DNA of 64,000 nucleotides from Tridacna crocea. Its lineage: Eukaryota > Mollusca > Bivalvia > Cardiida > Cardiidae. Both the position numbers and the translations under genes were made by a program. The notes beneath the pieces are model-generated. The model ran no database searches. It worked only from the letters and a program-made list of their open reading frames with translations, and was not told the origin of the DNA. The stretch is from NCBI GenBank assembly GCA_943736015.1, contig OX031059.1, positions 42,233,159 through 42,297,158 of the forward strand. The letters run 5' to 3'. The stretch's first letter is position 1, and the number at the start of each line of letters is the position of its first letter. Of the stretch, positions 21,480 through 31,902 are shown piece by piece.

Positions 21480-22010
21480 GTCGCGTTTAGTAGTCTTACG
21501 GTTAATACGTGGGCACAAGAAAAGAGAAAGAATGAACCTTGTAATAAATGCAAGAAATCGCTGCAAGAGCAGTTTATAGATAGGACCCTAACGACTAATG
21601 CACCAATGTATTTGCATTGATTACACAGCATATACACAGGTAATGATTAGCATCCGCAAACTGACACAAGAAATCTCCGCAGGATAATTTATTTACACTA
21701 CAGCTAAGTACACAAAATGTTGTAACTTGTCTAGGTCGCTGTGGTCAGTGGTTATGCAACACCGACTGCAAAGACTGCAAACTGACCAACGGTCAAGTGA
21801 ATTTGCAATAACATTTGATAATGATGTTTACAACATGACAGGTTTCGGTGTGTTACGTCACAGATAGGTCATTATTGACGTAAAACTGAGACGTCTCCCG
21901 CATTGCACCACAGGTAAATTTTACAGCTGAACTACACATAATAAAAGAGCACTTTACAACTGGGCGATATCTGATAGGACTATCAATTAACTTCTTGTAT
22001 ATCCCATTTA
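21480..22010. other. No gene seen
   Basis: Somewhat GC-richer in parts (21830-21920) with GTTACGTCACAG and ATTGACGTAAAACTG, two near-CRE sequences about 35 bases apart. Nothing coding. Confidence 0.4.
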
Positions 22011-22011
22011 A

Positions 22012-22110
22012 TTAACCTATTAAACTTTTAACGATTGGGAGAGAGGGGTTTAAAAGCAATGTGGGAAAAACGAGAAAATGAATGACTAAAACTGGCATTT
22101 TCCCCTTCAC
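22012..22110 (+). mobile_element. Family A fragment
   Basis: TTAACCTATTAAACTTTTAA, then AGCAATGTGGGAAAAACGAG and a distorted tip ACTGGCATTTTCCCC. It stops before the long arm. Confidence 0.5.
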
Positions 22111-22231
22111 AGATCTATATACCATTTTATCTCTTGTGGCATAAACCGAAAATATTAATTTCTGGCAAAGGGGCTGATGGACTTTGTTCAACACTGGCGC
22201 GGCCGTGTTGTGCAAAGTAGGTTTTTGTTGG

Positions 22232-22423
22232 CAGAACTCCAAATAGAGGGAGTGAATTTGATTTCAAAATTGAAAATACTAATAATTCTCCACTAAACCC
22301 TATGTTATGGGTACTCATTAGGATCGTCTCATTGAGTCGATTCTAATGAGTACCAACAACATAGGGTTTGGAAGAGAAACAATAGATTTAGAAATACATC
22401 AGTCACTCTTATCTGAAGCTCTT
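22232..22423 (+). mobile_element. Family F hAT-like MITE, copy 1
   Basis: Left CAGAACTCCAAATAGAGG, right ACTCTTATCTGAAGCTC. The centre is a long dyad (ATGGGTACTCATTAGGATCG / CGATTCTAATGAGTACC). TTTGTTGG lies on both sides (22224-22231 and 22424-22431), an 8-base target duplication. CAGAG-type ends with 8-bp duplications are established for hAT elements. Confidence 0.75.
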
Positions 22424-22440
22424 TTTGTTGGTATTTGAGT

Positions 22441-22648
22441 TTAACGCCTTTGTTACTGAAACGACAATATTTTTTACTGGTCCAAATTGAAAGCATTTGC
22501 AGACGACAGAATAAAAGTGACTGAAAATTTGAAATGAAAACATTGTGGGAGAAGGAGAAAATGCTGGTTCTCCTTTTTCCAATAATGTTTTCTAAAGGCT
22601 CCTTTCTCAGGGGCGTCCAAAGTAGGGATTGTGTGGTAAGGGGTTAAC
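22441..22648 (-). mobile_element. Family A, first unit of tandem array
   Basis: TTAA at both ends. The hairpin has lost most of its right tip (TGCTGGTTCTCCTTTTTCC). The short arm retains CCAAAGTAGGGATTGTGTGG. Confidence 0.88.
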
Positions 22649-22861
22649 TCTATATAATATAAACATCATAATTTTACGCTTATCCAAATTAAAAGCATGT
22701 GCAGACCACAAAATATACATGATTGAAAATTTGAAACTTGACTTAAGAAGAGTTGAAAACACTGTTGAAAACGGGGAAAATGCTGGTTGCCACAACGTAT
22801 TCAGAAGGCTTCTTCGTCTGGGTCGTATCAACCAGGGAAGGATATTCTGGTAAATGGATAA
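22645..22861 (-). mobile_element. Family A, second unit of tandem array
   Basis: Shares TTAA 22645-22648 with the first unit and runs in the same orientation. The right stem is largely gone (GGTTGCCACAACGTATTC). It ends TGGTAAATGGATAA. Confidence 0.75.
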
Positions 22862-22982
22862 AAGGATGGAAATCATTGTGGTGAAAGGCTGGTCAACTTT
22901 TTCTACTTTTATCAACAATGTTTACTGAGGCTTTCTTACCCGCAGTTGTTAAATATCGATATTGTTTGGTAAAAAGGGTTGA
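22862..22982 (-). mobile_element. Family A, partial third unit
   Basis: It starts inside the hairpin (GGAAATCATTGTGGTGAAAG) and continues to TTTGGTAAAAAGGGTTGA. No long arm. Confidence 0.55.
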
Positions 22983-23175
22983 CATAATCCTAACCTTGTA
23001 GGCAACTTGATTTTTTTTCATACATGTTTTTTTTTCTTTTCTATAGGGTTTGATTAAATCAGATGAAGACATTAAAATCTCTCTAAAAAGGGAGGAAAAT
23101 AAACGACGAGAAATCGGAACAAAGGGACATAATCAATGATAAAGGTGAACATCTTCGGAGCACATTCTATGAACC

Positions 23176-23400
23176 TTAATCCTTTACCCCTAAGTCATTT
23201 CTATGGTATCTCTAACTGACCCTAAATAACAGCAAGGATGAAGCCATGTCTGTGTATATGACACCTTTTGATAGTGTAGAAAACATTGTGGCAAAATGTG
23301 AAATTGCTCGTCACGAGCAATTTCACATTTTGCCACAATGTTTTCCAAAGGCTCCTACAAGCAATGCGTAGAAATGAGTATCTTTGGAGTAAAGGGTTAA
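23176..23400 (+). mobile_element. Family B hairpin MITE (type copy)
   Basis: TTAATCCTTTACCCCTAAGT to TTTGGAGTAAAGGGTTAA. TTAA on both sides. Hairpin arms AAAACATTGTGGCAAAATGT and its complement are perfect for 35 bases around GCTCGTCACGAGC. The short arm is unlike A, so B is a separate family with the same blueprint. Confidence 0.93.
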
Positions 23401-23995
23401 TTAAACTACTGATCTTTCTGATTATTTTTTATCATTAATTTTTTTTCGCGCCTTTTCCGCCACTGTCTACGTCTTTCTTTCTTTTTTGACCTTTATCGCA
23501 CAAACGCTAGTTTGACAGACCCTTATGAAGAAAGGCTGCTGAAAATATTGTAGGAGAAGGAGAAAATGCCGGTAAATACTATTTTTTTCTTTTTCCCACA
23601 TTGTATTCTATCCTTTGAAACACATTGAACAAGCGATCCAAATTTAATATATCCTTTAAAATGATTTGGTGAGTCATTTTTGCCAACAATATTCATTACT
23701 ATTTCTTTGTTAGTATCCTGTACATGGAATAGGATCCGACTAATCCAAAGGGACAACTTCAATTTCTTGAGCCTTCAGAGACGATAGGGATTAGAATACA
23801 AAGGAGGCACACACTGAATCTAAATCTTTGTAAATTGTCCGATGTTTTTGAGATGGTGCGAGTTATCACAGTTATAATTTATCGTTTCAACAACTACATT
23901 TCCTTTCGCGGACTGAATGCGTCTAGATCAAGCTTTCACGGAGCGAGGCTGTAACATTCAGGGCTGCAGATATATGGAGTGATGATTATTTCTCT
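23401..23995. other. Mostly unassigned; worn A hairpin at 23505-23625
   Basis: TGAAAATATTGTAGGAGAAG, TGCCGGTAAATACTA and TTTTTCCCACATTGTATTC at 23538-23608 are an A dyad. The rest shows no gene. Confidence 0.45.
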
Positions 23996-24008
23996 TCAAA
24001 ATCTTATG

Positions 24009-24136
24009 CTGTCGTCTCATTAGAATCGTCTCAATGAGACGATTGTAGTAAGTATTCATGACATAGGTTTTAGTGGAGAATAAACGATATTTTCAGTTTT
24101 GAACTCAAAATCACTCCCTCTATATCTGGTGCTCTG
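24009..24136 (-). mobile_element. Family F MITE, copy 2, 5' truncated
   Basis: Minus orientation. It starts within the central dyad (CTCATTAGAATCGTCTCAAT) and ends TCCCTCTATATCTGGTGCTC TG. Confidence 0.65.
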
Positions 24137-24337
24137 AACATTATTACAGTTTGCTCACGGTGAGCAGTGCACATGTCCATACTTTGCAAGGGTTTCTTCC
24201 ACCAGTACTTTGCGCCAACAGTCTTTCGAAGCCACTGGCTGCTTTCCCACATTAATTATGATATCATGGAAAAATTTTTCAGCGATGTAAGAGAACTAAA
24301 TTCTGCCTATCAAAAAACTTTTATAATAAAGTAATTT

Positions 24338-24405
24338 AATCAGGGATTCGAACCGACAACCCCTGGGTTTCAAGCCCTGTTCGCCATCAGCTGGAGTTAT
24401 CGTGC
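24338..24405 (-). mobile_element. tRNA-like sequence (pseudo-tRNA or SINE head)
   Basis: The reverse strand has GGTTCGAATCCCTG (a perfect box B) preceded by GGGCTTGAAACCCAGGGGTT, like the anticodon arm and variable loop of a serine-type tRNA. The expected D-arm sequence is poor (ACTCCAGCTGATGGCGAACA) and the acceptor stem does not pair, so a functional tRNA is unlikely. Confidence 0.55.
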
Positions 24406-24487
24406 ATGGCAGGTGATGATATAATCATTACATTTGTAACCAGTAAAATGGAAGGAAAGGAGCAGGTGTTTTATTCCTATACCTAAC

Positions 24488-24725
24488 AACTCTCCCTTTA
24501 TCAAACAGTACCGTATTATATCAACCGTGAAGCAAAACAGCCCTCTGAAAACATGGTTGGAAAAGGAGCAAATGCTGGTGACCAGCATTTTCTCCTTTTC
24601 CAACAATATTTTCTTTTTTACCAACAGTAATTTTCTACTTTTGGGGCACATTCAATTTATTATCTAAATATCCGTTCAGCTTTGAGAGGTCCAGGACTTT
24701 GCAAAGTGGTCGTATAACAATTGTA
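24488..24725 (+). mobile_element. Family A, diverged
   Basis: Good dyad (TGCTGGTGACCAGCA with ATGGTTGGAAAAGGA stems). Both arms are heavily diverged and lack TTAA. Confidence 0.6.
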
Positions 24726-24739
24726 TCTTGTGTAACCGC

Positions 24740-24961
24740 TTAACCCTTTACCAAACAATCCCTGATTTTTGCGACCCTGAGACTCGGAGCCCTGTGAAAA
24801 CGTTGTGGGAAAAGGAGAAAATGCTGGTAACCAGCATTTTCTCCTTTTCCCACAATGTTTTCTACCTTGCTAGAAACAAATTCCGAGTTATGTTTATTTT
24901 GTCGTCCTTAAGTTCTTTCAATTTGGACCTGGCTAAAATTTGTCGTTTTGGAAAGGGTTAA
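24740..24961 (+). mobile_element. Family A hairpin MITE, A1
   Basis: TTAA at both ends (24740-24743, 24958-24961). Perfect 33-base arms. The inner long arm differs (GCTAGAAACAAATTCCGAG). Confidence 0.93.
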
Positions 24962-25430
24962 ACAAAAGGGAAAGAGGCAGGTGTTTCAAGAGGGGAAATC
25001 GATCAGATGAAATGTTCCGATGTACATGTTTAGAACAAGTTATTATATCATCCATTTTTGTTTTGCTTTTGTCATTCTATTCTAACAAAGTTCAGCCAAG
25101 CCCGCATTTTTTTTGGAATCAGGGAGGGCGAGATGCACGCTGGTTCGGTTCTTGAGCCCGCGAATGTCTTTCCTTTGCTTGACGATTGTCATTAATAGTT
25201 ATTAGCAGAAAGTGCTACTGGCTTCCTTTCTCTCGTTCCGCTGCACATTGTTTAAGCGATTTTAAGTGGAAAAGCAGCCAGTGACTTGAGAAGAATATTA
25301 TAGGAAGTGCTCGTAAAAGAAACTGAGAGATAGTATAAAAGGTATACTTGAAGCCGCAATAAAACTGAAATAATGTTGATTGCGGCCTTAACACTTTGTT
25401 TAACCATACATATATACATAGCAACATAGC

Positions 25431-25507
25431 AACATACATACATACATACATACATACATACATTCATACATACATATTATCATGTACATACATACATACA
25501 TACATAG
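25431..25507. repeat. (CATA)n microsatellite
   Basis: CATA units with interruptions at TTCATA, TTATCATG and, further right, ATTTGTACATACATTTGTAC to about 25545. Confidence 0.95.
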
Positions 25508-25807
25508 TATTACATTTGTACATACATTTGTACATACATTTGTATGTGCGTAAGCAGGTATTTTCTTCAGCTGCAATAAGACCAGTCTGAAGAGGTAATG
25601 GGTTAATTATCACCATGTATAATTATGGTACTATCACTTGATTGCAATACTTATACATATCGATTTACTCATTTGTCATTTCTAACAGCTGTTCTGTTCA
25701 TCTCTTTCGCTACCAAATTGATAGATTTGACGTTTTTGACGGCTATCAAAGGTATTTCATTTTCAATGGCAAGATACTTAAGTCGTCGTATAGACTCCAC
25801 TTGCAAA

Positions 25808-25869
25808 CAATGTAGATCAAAGATCGAACTGCATGTTTTATGCAATCTGATCTTGATCTAAGTCGTTCG
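25808..25869. repeat. Family C dyad
   Basis: AATGTAGATCAAAGATCGAA pairs with AATCTGATCTTGATCTAAGT. Tip GCATGTTTTATGC. Confidence 0.8.
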
Positions 25870-26009
25870 TCAAAGCTATATTTGTTCATTGTTGAAGTGA
25901 AGGAGTGAACATACGGGGTATGAAAACAAATTTTCGAGGTCTCAGTTTGTATACTACCAGTAATGACAGCTAACCTATTTCCTCACCAGATTGTAAAAAG
26001 AATACTGAT

Positions 26010-26085
26010 TGAGATTGTGGGAAAAGAGACGATTGTTCCAAGCACCATTTTCTCTTTTCCGACAATGTTTTCATATCTCCTGAAA
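26010..26085. mobile_element. A-like hairpin variant
   Basis: GAGATTGTGGGAAAAGAGAC and TTTCTCTTTTCCGACAATGT are the stems. The tip is GATTGTTCCAAGCACCA, unrelated to the A tip. Confidence 0.5.
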
Positions 26086-26183
26086 ACAGTCATTTTTCTT
26101 TCCTTCAAATACCAGTACATGACAGAATTCGTTTCTTTGTGTGACTTGAGATAGTTTATGGTTGATCCAAGAATAATCTGCAT

Positions 26184-26457
26184 TTAACTCATTACCAAAC
26201 GACAAACTTTTCGGTTTGTCCAAATCCAGAGCATTTGCATACGACAAAATAAAAGTGACTGAAAAGTTGAAATTTGTTTTGTGAAGAGTAGAAAACATTG
26301 TGGGAAAAGGAGAAAATGCTGGTTATCAGCATTTTCTCCTTTTCCCGCAATGTTTCTACCCAGTCAAAGGAAAGTTTCATCATTTGAGCCACATTCAAAT
26401 TGTCGTCTGCAAATGCTTTGGATGGTTCTAACATTCTGTCGTGTGGTAAATAGTTCA
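26184..26457. mobile_element. Chimeric family A copy with two long arms
   Basis: The left half (TTAACTCATTACCAAACGAC, TTTGTTTTGTGAAGAGTAG) is the A1 long arm. The right half (CATTTGAGCCACATTC, ATTGTCGTCTGCAAATGC) is the A3 long arm. The short arm with CAATCCCT is absent, so the copy is a near-symmetrical palindrome joined at the shared dyad. Confidence 0.88.
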
Positions 26458-26766
26458 GTTATATTTTATTTGTCGAATGGAATGGAATGTTTTAAATTTT
26501 GATTGGCTAAAGGTGTTTTGTCGTCTGGTCTACAATAACAATTGGTATAAGTTATGGTGCTCGTCCATAGTTGAGAATGTTAATCTTTAAATACTGTAAC
26601 AGTGCACTGGGATATGTGCAAAAACACGATTTTCTTTGTTTATCCCAAACAAACTAGTTGGATAAAATTTCACTTGCCTTCTATTCAGAAGCAGCTTTTC
26701 AACAATGGCGTGTGTACAATGTGGTATTAAATTCAAACATTTGATTTCCTGGTTTCTAAATTGAAG

Positions 26767-26788
26767 TAAGTCTTCCCCCCCCCCCCTC
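26767..26788. repeat. Poly-C run
   Basis: About 12 C flanked by TCTT. Confidence 0.85.
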
Positions 26789-26820
26789 TTCACCCATTCA
26801 CCCTTCTCAAAATCACGTAT

Positions 26821-26997
26821 CAGATCTCCAAATAGAGGGAGTAATTTTGATTTCAAAATTGGCAATATTATTTATTCTCCACAGAACCTATGTTATGGGT
26901 ACTTATTAGGATCGTCTCATGAAGATAACTCTGATGAGTGCCCACAACATAGCGTTTAGAAAAGAAATACCATCAACCCCCCTTATCTGGAGCTCTG
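26821..26997 (+). mobile_element. Family F hAT-like MITE, copy 3
   Basis: CAGATCTCCAAATAGAGG to CCCTTATCTGGAGCTCTG, with the central dyad partly decayed. The flanks TCACGTAT and GGTCGTAC are not a clean duplication. Confidence 0.75.
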
Positions 26998-27062
26998 GGT
27001 CGTACAGTCCACTTACAAGAACAGATGAGCCATGTTCTTTGAAAAAAAGGGATTTATTGGCT

Positions 27063-27133
27063 CTGCAAAAAAGTTTCGGCATGGGTCAGCCTGCGCAGTC
27101 CGCGCAGGCTGACCCATGTCGAAACTTTTTGCT
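27063..27133. repeat. Family D dyad
   Basis: GCAAAAAAGTTTCGGCATGG with GTCAGCCTGCGC pairs with GCGCAGGCTGAC and CCATGTCGAAACTTTTTGC. One of the two best D stems. Confidence 0.88.
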
Positions 27134-27154
27134 ATTGCTCGATTGCATGTAAAT

Positions 27155-27226
27155 CACATGGATCAGGCTACTAAACGCATTTCGGACTGCAGAGTATGTA
27201 TAGTCTGATCCTCGACTTACACTACT
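27155..27226. repeat. Family C dyad, left arm worn
   Basis: GGATCAGGCTACTAAACGCA, then CGGACTGCAGAGTATG and TAGTCTGATCCTCGACTTAC. Confidence 0.5.
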
Positions 27227-27990
27227 ATATACTGACCTTACCTTTTGTCTCACTTTTTAATCTCACTAAAAATTCATTCGGAAGGCAGCGAAATAGATAA
27301 TAAAACATACCTACAAACGGTGTACATAGACAGTGACCCAAACGTTTACGACAATAGTGAAACGAAACAAGTAAAAGCCAAAGCAGATTAAAAATCAATT
27401 TCAAATTGCAACATCTTTTTCAGTTTTTTTTTGCAGCACAAACTCGAGGAAAACAATGCAAAGGAATGCAACAACAGGTTGCTAATAAAAACCATCCACC
27501 ATTAAATTAACCGGAAACAGAAAATCGTGCAGTAGCAATTTACTCGTTGATACACTCCTGCACCTTTAAAAATACGCTGTAACCTAGTATAAGACATGTT
27601 TACATACTCGTTTTGGCATGTATGGTCATTTTTTTCTTTCCATTCTTGGGTACAGTTGTGGTGTACAATATTAAAATGTGTTACAATCTGATGGCCCAAT
27701 GTTCGATTTTCAGCCCTTGAATGGATTTATTTGAGACTGTGACTTCGTATTTCAAACCAACTAGAAGAGACCTACAAGATGAAAGCTAGTGAAAACCTAT
27801 GGGGTTGTCTCGAAAGCACATAGCACCAGGGGTATCCTCTGGGTATGAAAAAGAAGATATGGGTCGGGGGGTCTATATCGAGAAGAGCTGGATATTGTAT
27901 CCGGACTTCTTGTACAGGATTCTTTCTCTCGAACACTTACGCCGACTATGCCTTTAAGTAGAGCGAGGAAGAGAATGAATTTTACAAAAT
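27227..27990. other. No gene seen
   Basis: AT-rich with no recognised repeat. Frames up to 65 codons show no domain. Confidence 0.4.
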
Positions 27991-27991
27991 C

Positions 27992-28086
27992 GTCATGATG
28001 ATGATGATGGTAGTGATAATGATAATGATGGTGGTTGTGATAATGATGATGATGATCCTCCTCATCATCATCATTATCATCATCAA
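27992..28086. repeat. Self-complementary (GAT)n / (ATC)n block
   Basis: GAT/GATA/GGT-type repeats on the left switch at GATCCTCCTC to ATC-type repeats on the right, so the block can fold on itself. Confidence 0.9.
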
Positions 28087-28665
28087 CTTTTTTTAAAATT
28101 CTGAAAGGTCTTTATGTTTTGATTGTAAATGCAGATTTCTATTTAGGGCAACTGCATCTGATACTTGCTGCAGGGAATATCTCTATTGTCAAGGTAAATA
28201 ATGTTGACCTTGAGTTAAAGCAGTTATTTTCATGGTGTAACAACCGGTAATTCGCTTATGCGGCAATCCATACCAATATAGCCTGGGTACTGTAAGGTCC
28301 GATAATTTTTTCCTATTGCATATTCGGACGTTACTAGAGTACTAGTAATGCCCCAACATATAAAAGGGTAAAAAAAAATGGTCGAAGTGGAACCAAGGCT
28401 ACACAAACACATCGACGGCGCCTACATGAAACACCCAATGCAAACAGGTTTGGGGCTGCAGGCAGTACAGATAACTGTCCCCAAAGGCGATGTTACTTTT
28501 TGTCTGGTTGGTACGGTGTACAGTATATGTCCAAATATGAAAAAGATTTCATTATTGAAACAAGGGCTGCAGGTATCCGGCTTTCAATACTTCAAACCGC
28601 TATGTCCTCAGCTCATAAGTCTACACAAGCACTTACTGCATTTACCATAGGGATAAACTCTAAAA
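28087..28665. other. No gene seen
   Basis: The 90-codon frame at 28378-28650 (start MVEVEPRLHKHIDGAYMKHP) follows a poly-A-rich stretch. It has no domain I recognise and no splice or repeat context to support it. Confidence 0.35.
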
Positions 28666-28671
28666 CTAGAA

Positions 28672-28746
28672 ACGTGTAAAACATTGTGGAAAAAGAAGAA
28701 ATTGCTCACTTCGAGCAATTTCTTCTTTTTCCACAATGTTTCTAAA
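28672..28746. mobile_element. Family B-like hairpin variant
   Basis: AAAACATTGTGGAAAAAGAA, tip TTGCTCACTTCGAGCAA and the complementary arm form a near-perfect 34-base stem. The B arms and TTAA flanks are not evident. Confidence 0.7.
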
Positions 28747-29205
28747 GTGGTCTGCAGCAAAAAGAAAAATATCACTTCATATTTGTCAAGCAAAATGTTA
28801 CACGGATTTTTCTAAAAAGATAATAACAATGCTGAAACTACATCCTCGGTGCAGTTTTCCTATTTTAAACCGATTTCTGTAAAGATTTAAACGAAAACAA
28901 AAAGACAAAGCCACCTAAAAAGCATATAACCATGCAAACGCAAAATGACGCAGGAATGTTAAAACTCTAATGTAATCAATTTAATCTGGCCTGAACTGAT
29001 AAAATCTTGGCATTTGGTTACACACAAACACACTGCTTTCCTTGTTGGGGTAGTTGGGAGTTTGTTTACCAGTCATTTCTAGGCTTTTCGTAACAACAAA
29101 AGAAGACATGTTATGACCTTTGAGCAACTGACCTTTTATTTTTTCGAAAATAAAGTAAAAACGGGTGGACAAAGAGCAGGAATTGTTCATTTTCAAGCAT
29201 TGAGT
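28747..29205. other. No gene seen
   Basis: AT-rich. Short frames only. Confidence 0.4.
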
Positions 29206-29209
29206 CCTT

Positions 29210-29437
29210 TTAACCGTTTCCCAAACAATCCCTGGTTTTTAAGGGTCTGGAATAGTAGCCTTTCGAAAACATTGTGGGAAAAGGAGAAAATGCTGCTAAC
29301 CAGCATTTTCTCCTCTTCCCACAATGTTTTCTACCCTATCATAGACAGAAATCATCTTTTCAGCAAGAGTTGAATTGTCGTCTGCAAATGCTTTCAATTT
29401 GGTCTAGTCTGAAAGTCTGTCGTTTGGGAGAAGGTTA
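29210..29437 (+). mobile_element. Family A hairpin MITE, subfamily A2
   Basis: Closest relative of 2196-2426: same arm TATCATAGACAGAAATCATC and same short arm CAATCCCTGGTTTTTA. TTAA at the left, TTAT at the right. Confidence 0.92.
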
Positions 29438-29729
29438 TGCTACAATATTCGACAAAAAAAAAAGGTTTTTGCTTGTTTCAAGGAAATGAGTTTTTTTAAT
29501 AAACAAGGTTATAGATGGTGCAAATAATCATTGCCTGTGTAAAACCAGTGCTTTTTTTTTAACAAGACCACTTTTTTCAACCCTGCAGTATGAACAAATG
29601 GAGTTTAGCAATCGCTCCTCTTTGCTAGGTTGAAGAGAAGACAGTAAGTTCTTCTTTCAAGCAATTGTTTCAGTTACCTCCCAGTGTTAAAAAAAGGAGC
29701 TCTACAGCTTGCAGATATCAATTGCTTAA

Positions 29730-29961
29730 TTAGCCCTTTACCACACAATGACGACTTTCGACGATCCTGAGGTAGGAGCCTTTTGAAAACATTGTGGGAA
29801 AAGGAGAAAATGCTGGTAACTAGCATTTTCTCCTTTTCCCACAAGTTTTTTTACCCTTCCAAATCAAAATTCGATTTTTTTTTTCAGTTACATTTATTCT
29901 GTCGTCTGCAAATGCTTCAATTTGGACCAGTCTATAAATTTGTCGTTTGATAAAGAGTTAA
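29730..29961 (+). mobile_element. Family A hairpin MITE, A1 with A3-type short arm
   Basis: The short arm is CAATGACGACTTTCGACG (A3-like), but the long arm is A1-like (CAGTTACATTTATTCTGTCG). It is possibly a second recombinant between subfamilies. Right TTAA 29958-29961; left TTAG. Confidence 0.88.
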
Positions 29962-30079
29962 CCCCAATGCTCCTGTAAAACCCCACAATGCTACCCTCCT
30001 CGGGGTCGCTGAAAGTCGGGATATTTTGTAATAGTTTGAAAAGGACTTCTAAACGAACCACAAGTAAATGCAACAGCAG

Positions 30080-30141
30080 ACAGTATAGATCAAAGACTAG
30101 GAAGTGCGAACTGTGTAGTCTAATCTTGATCTATGACGCCC
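30080..30141. repeat. Family C dyad
   Basis: CAGTATAGATCAAAGACTAG and GTAGTCTAATCTTGATCTAT. Immediately precedes a B copy. Confidence 0.7.
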
Positions 30142-30371
30142 TTAACTCTTTACTCCATAGATACTCATTTCTACGCATTGCTTGTAGGAGCCTTTGGAAA
30201 ACATTGTGGCAAAAGGTGAAATTGCTCGTCATGAGCAATTTCACCTTTTGTCACAATGTTTTCTATGCCATCAAAAGGTGTCATATACACATAAGAAACA
30301 GGTTCATCCTTGCTGTTATATAGGGACAATTAGAGATACCAAAGAAATGCCTTATGGGGTAAAGAGTTTAA
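30142..30371 (-). mobile_element. Family B hairpin MITE
   Basis: TTAA at both ends. Tip TTGCTCGTCATGAGCAA. The body TGCTGTTATATAGGGACAAT is the complement of the 23176 copy. Confidence 0.92.
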
Positions 30372-30935
30372 ACACAATCTGAACTCGATCCACATTGTTA
30401 TGTGTGCTGATTGTTTCAAGAGCCGGATTACACGTTTCACTTGGGGAAAAAAGTGTTGCTAATAACTGCCATTTATTATCATTTATAATATTCAAAATAT
30501 TTGTGCTTATTCATTGCAAGTGACACACCCACGCCCTCCCCCCACCGTTTTCGCGTTCACGCCAGATAAAATCTTTGGTTTTCTTTGGTTTTTAAGGTAA
30601 GACCTGTGTAATGGAAATAGCTATTTCCACTAAATTATCATCCTACAAAATTAGCTATAATTAAAAATGAGTATTATTGAACTTCTTTCCCCTCTTCATT
30701 TTTTTTCCCCATTTTTTCCTTCTTTGAATTATCATTTATAAATCAAAAACCACTATATCTCAATTCAAAAAGAGATAATAATTACCTCCCTTTTCAGAAA
30801 ACTAACAAAAGTATCAAAAATAATTTCAAGATAGACATAAACGGAATTTCTGATCCGTTAGAAATGTGCAAAAATATTATTTCTGCATAAATTTTTATTT
30901 ATCCTTATTTATCAACCAATTAGAAGTGCATAGTA
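30372..30935. other. No gene seen
   Basis: Very AT-rich, no recognised repeat. Confidence 0.4.
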
Positions 30936-30936
30936 A

Positions 30937-31053
30937 TAATAATAATAATAGAAAAAAGATGATGATGATGATGATTATGATGATGATGATGATGTGATGA
31001 AGAAGAAGAAGAAGAAGAAGAAGAAGAAGAAAAAAAAAAAGACGAAGAAGAGG
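30937..31053. repeat. (AAT)n-(GAT)n-(GAA)n compound microsatellite
   Basis: Three successive trinucleotide tracts. The last is a purine-only GAA/A run. Confidence 0.95.
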
Positions 31054-31067
31054 AAGACGTCATCAAT

Positions 31068-31265
31068 ACGACGACAAAATTTTAGACAAATTCGTGGTGA
31101 AAGTATTCGCAGACGACAAGTTGTATGAAGGAAATCATCTTTGAAAAAGTAGAAAAAAATCTGCGAAATGGAGAAATTGCTGGCCACCAACAATGTCTCC
31201 TTTTCCTGCATTGTTTTCAAAGATCTTTTTGAAGGACGTCAAATAAGGAAATGTCTGTAAGAGGG
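31068..31265 (-). mobile_element. Family A, diverged
   Basis: ACGACAAAATTTTAGAC, TTCGCAGACGACAAG and the stem TGCTGGCCACCAACA. The short arm is recognisable only as GACGTCAAATAAGGAAATG. Confidence 0.65.
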
Positions 31266-31900
31266 GTTTTCTTCAATTATGACCGACCACTTATAGAGAG
31301 AAATAATTATGTTCAAAGGAGCACTTTTTTGCTTTTCCCGGGAAAATGTCAAGATGGTTTCAAACATAGTTTTAAACTTTGTTTAAAGTTCTTAAGACTG
31401 ATGTCTTTAAATGTCTATCTCAAGGTTGATTCCGGAAGGGCTTTGATACGTAAGTACATAAAATAGCCAAAGAGAAAACAAAATTAACCAAAGATAAAAG
31501 ATATGGCAAACCAAGGAAGAAATTGTCTTACCTCCATCTGCTCTATCATTTTAGGATCCATTTTCAAATTTTCCAAAACTACCACTTTTCTCGGCAAAAA
31601 GAAAAAAAGAAACAAGCAAACACTGAATTAAACAAGTTTTCCGAAAATAACTCCTTCCAGTCTATGTCTCTTCCCCTTTAAACACGTGTGTAGAAAATCC
31701 CTTGGGGTCCTTTGTGTATAACTTCGACAGTCGAGTTCCTTTACACAGCCCCGATTGTAACTCAGTGGTTGTCCCCTGTATAAACCCCTAATAATATTCT
31801 GATAGCTGTTTTATTCTGTGGCAAGGTCTCAACCTCTCGGTGAGAGATATCTTTTCGTAGGTTTGAAAAAACATTTTTTTTCCTACAAATTGCGATTAAA
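31266..31900. other. No gene seen
   Basis: AT-rich with a 71-codon frame lacking any recognisable domain. Confidence 0.4.
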
Positions 31901-31902
31901 AT

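Noticed and set aside
24338..24405. Functional serine-type tRNA gene
   Set aside because: Good box B and anticodon-like region, but poor D arm and no pairing acceptor stem.
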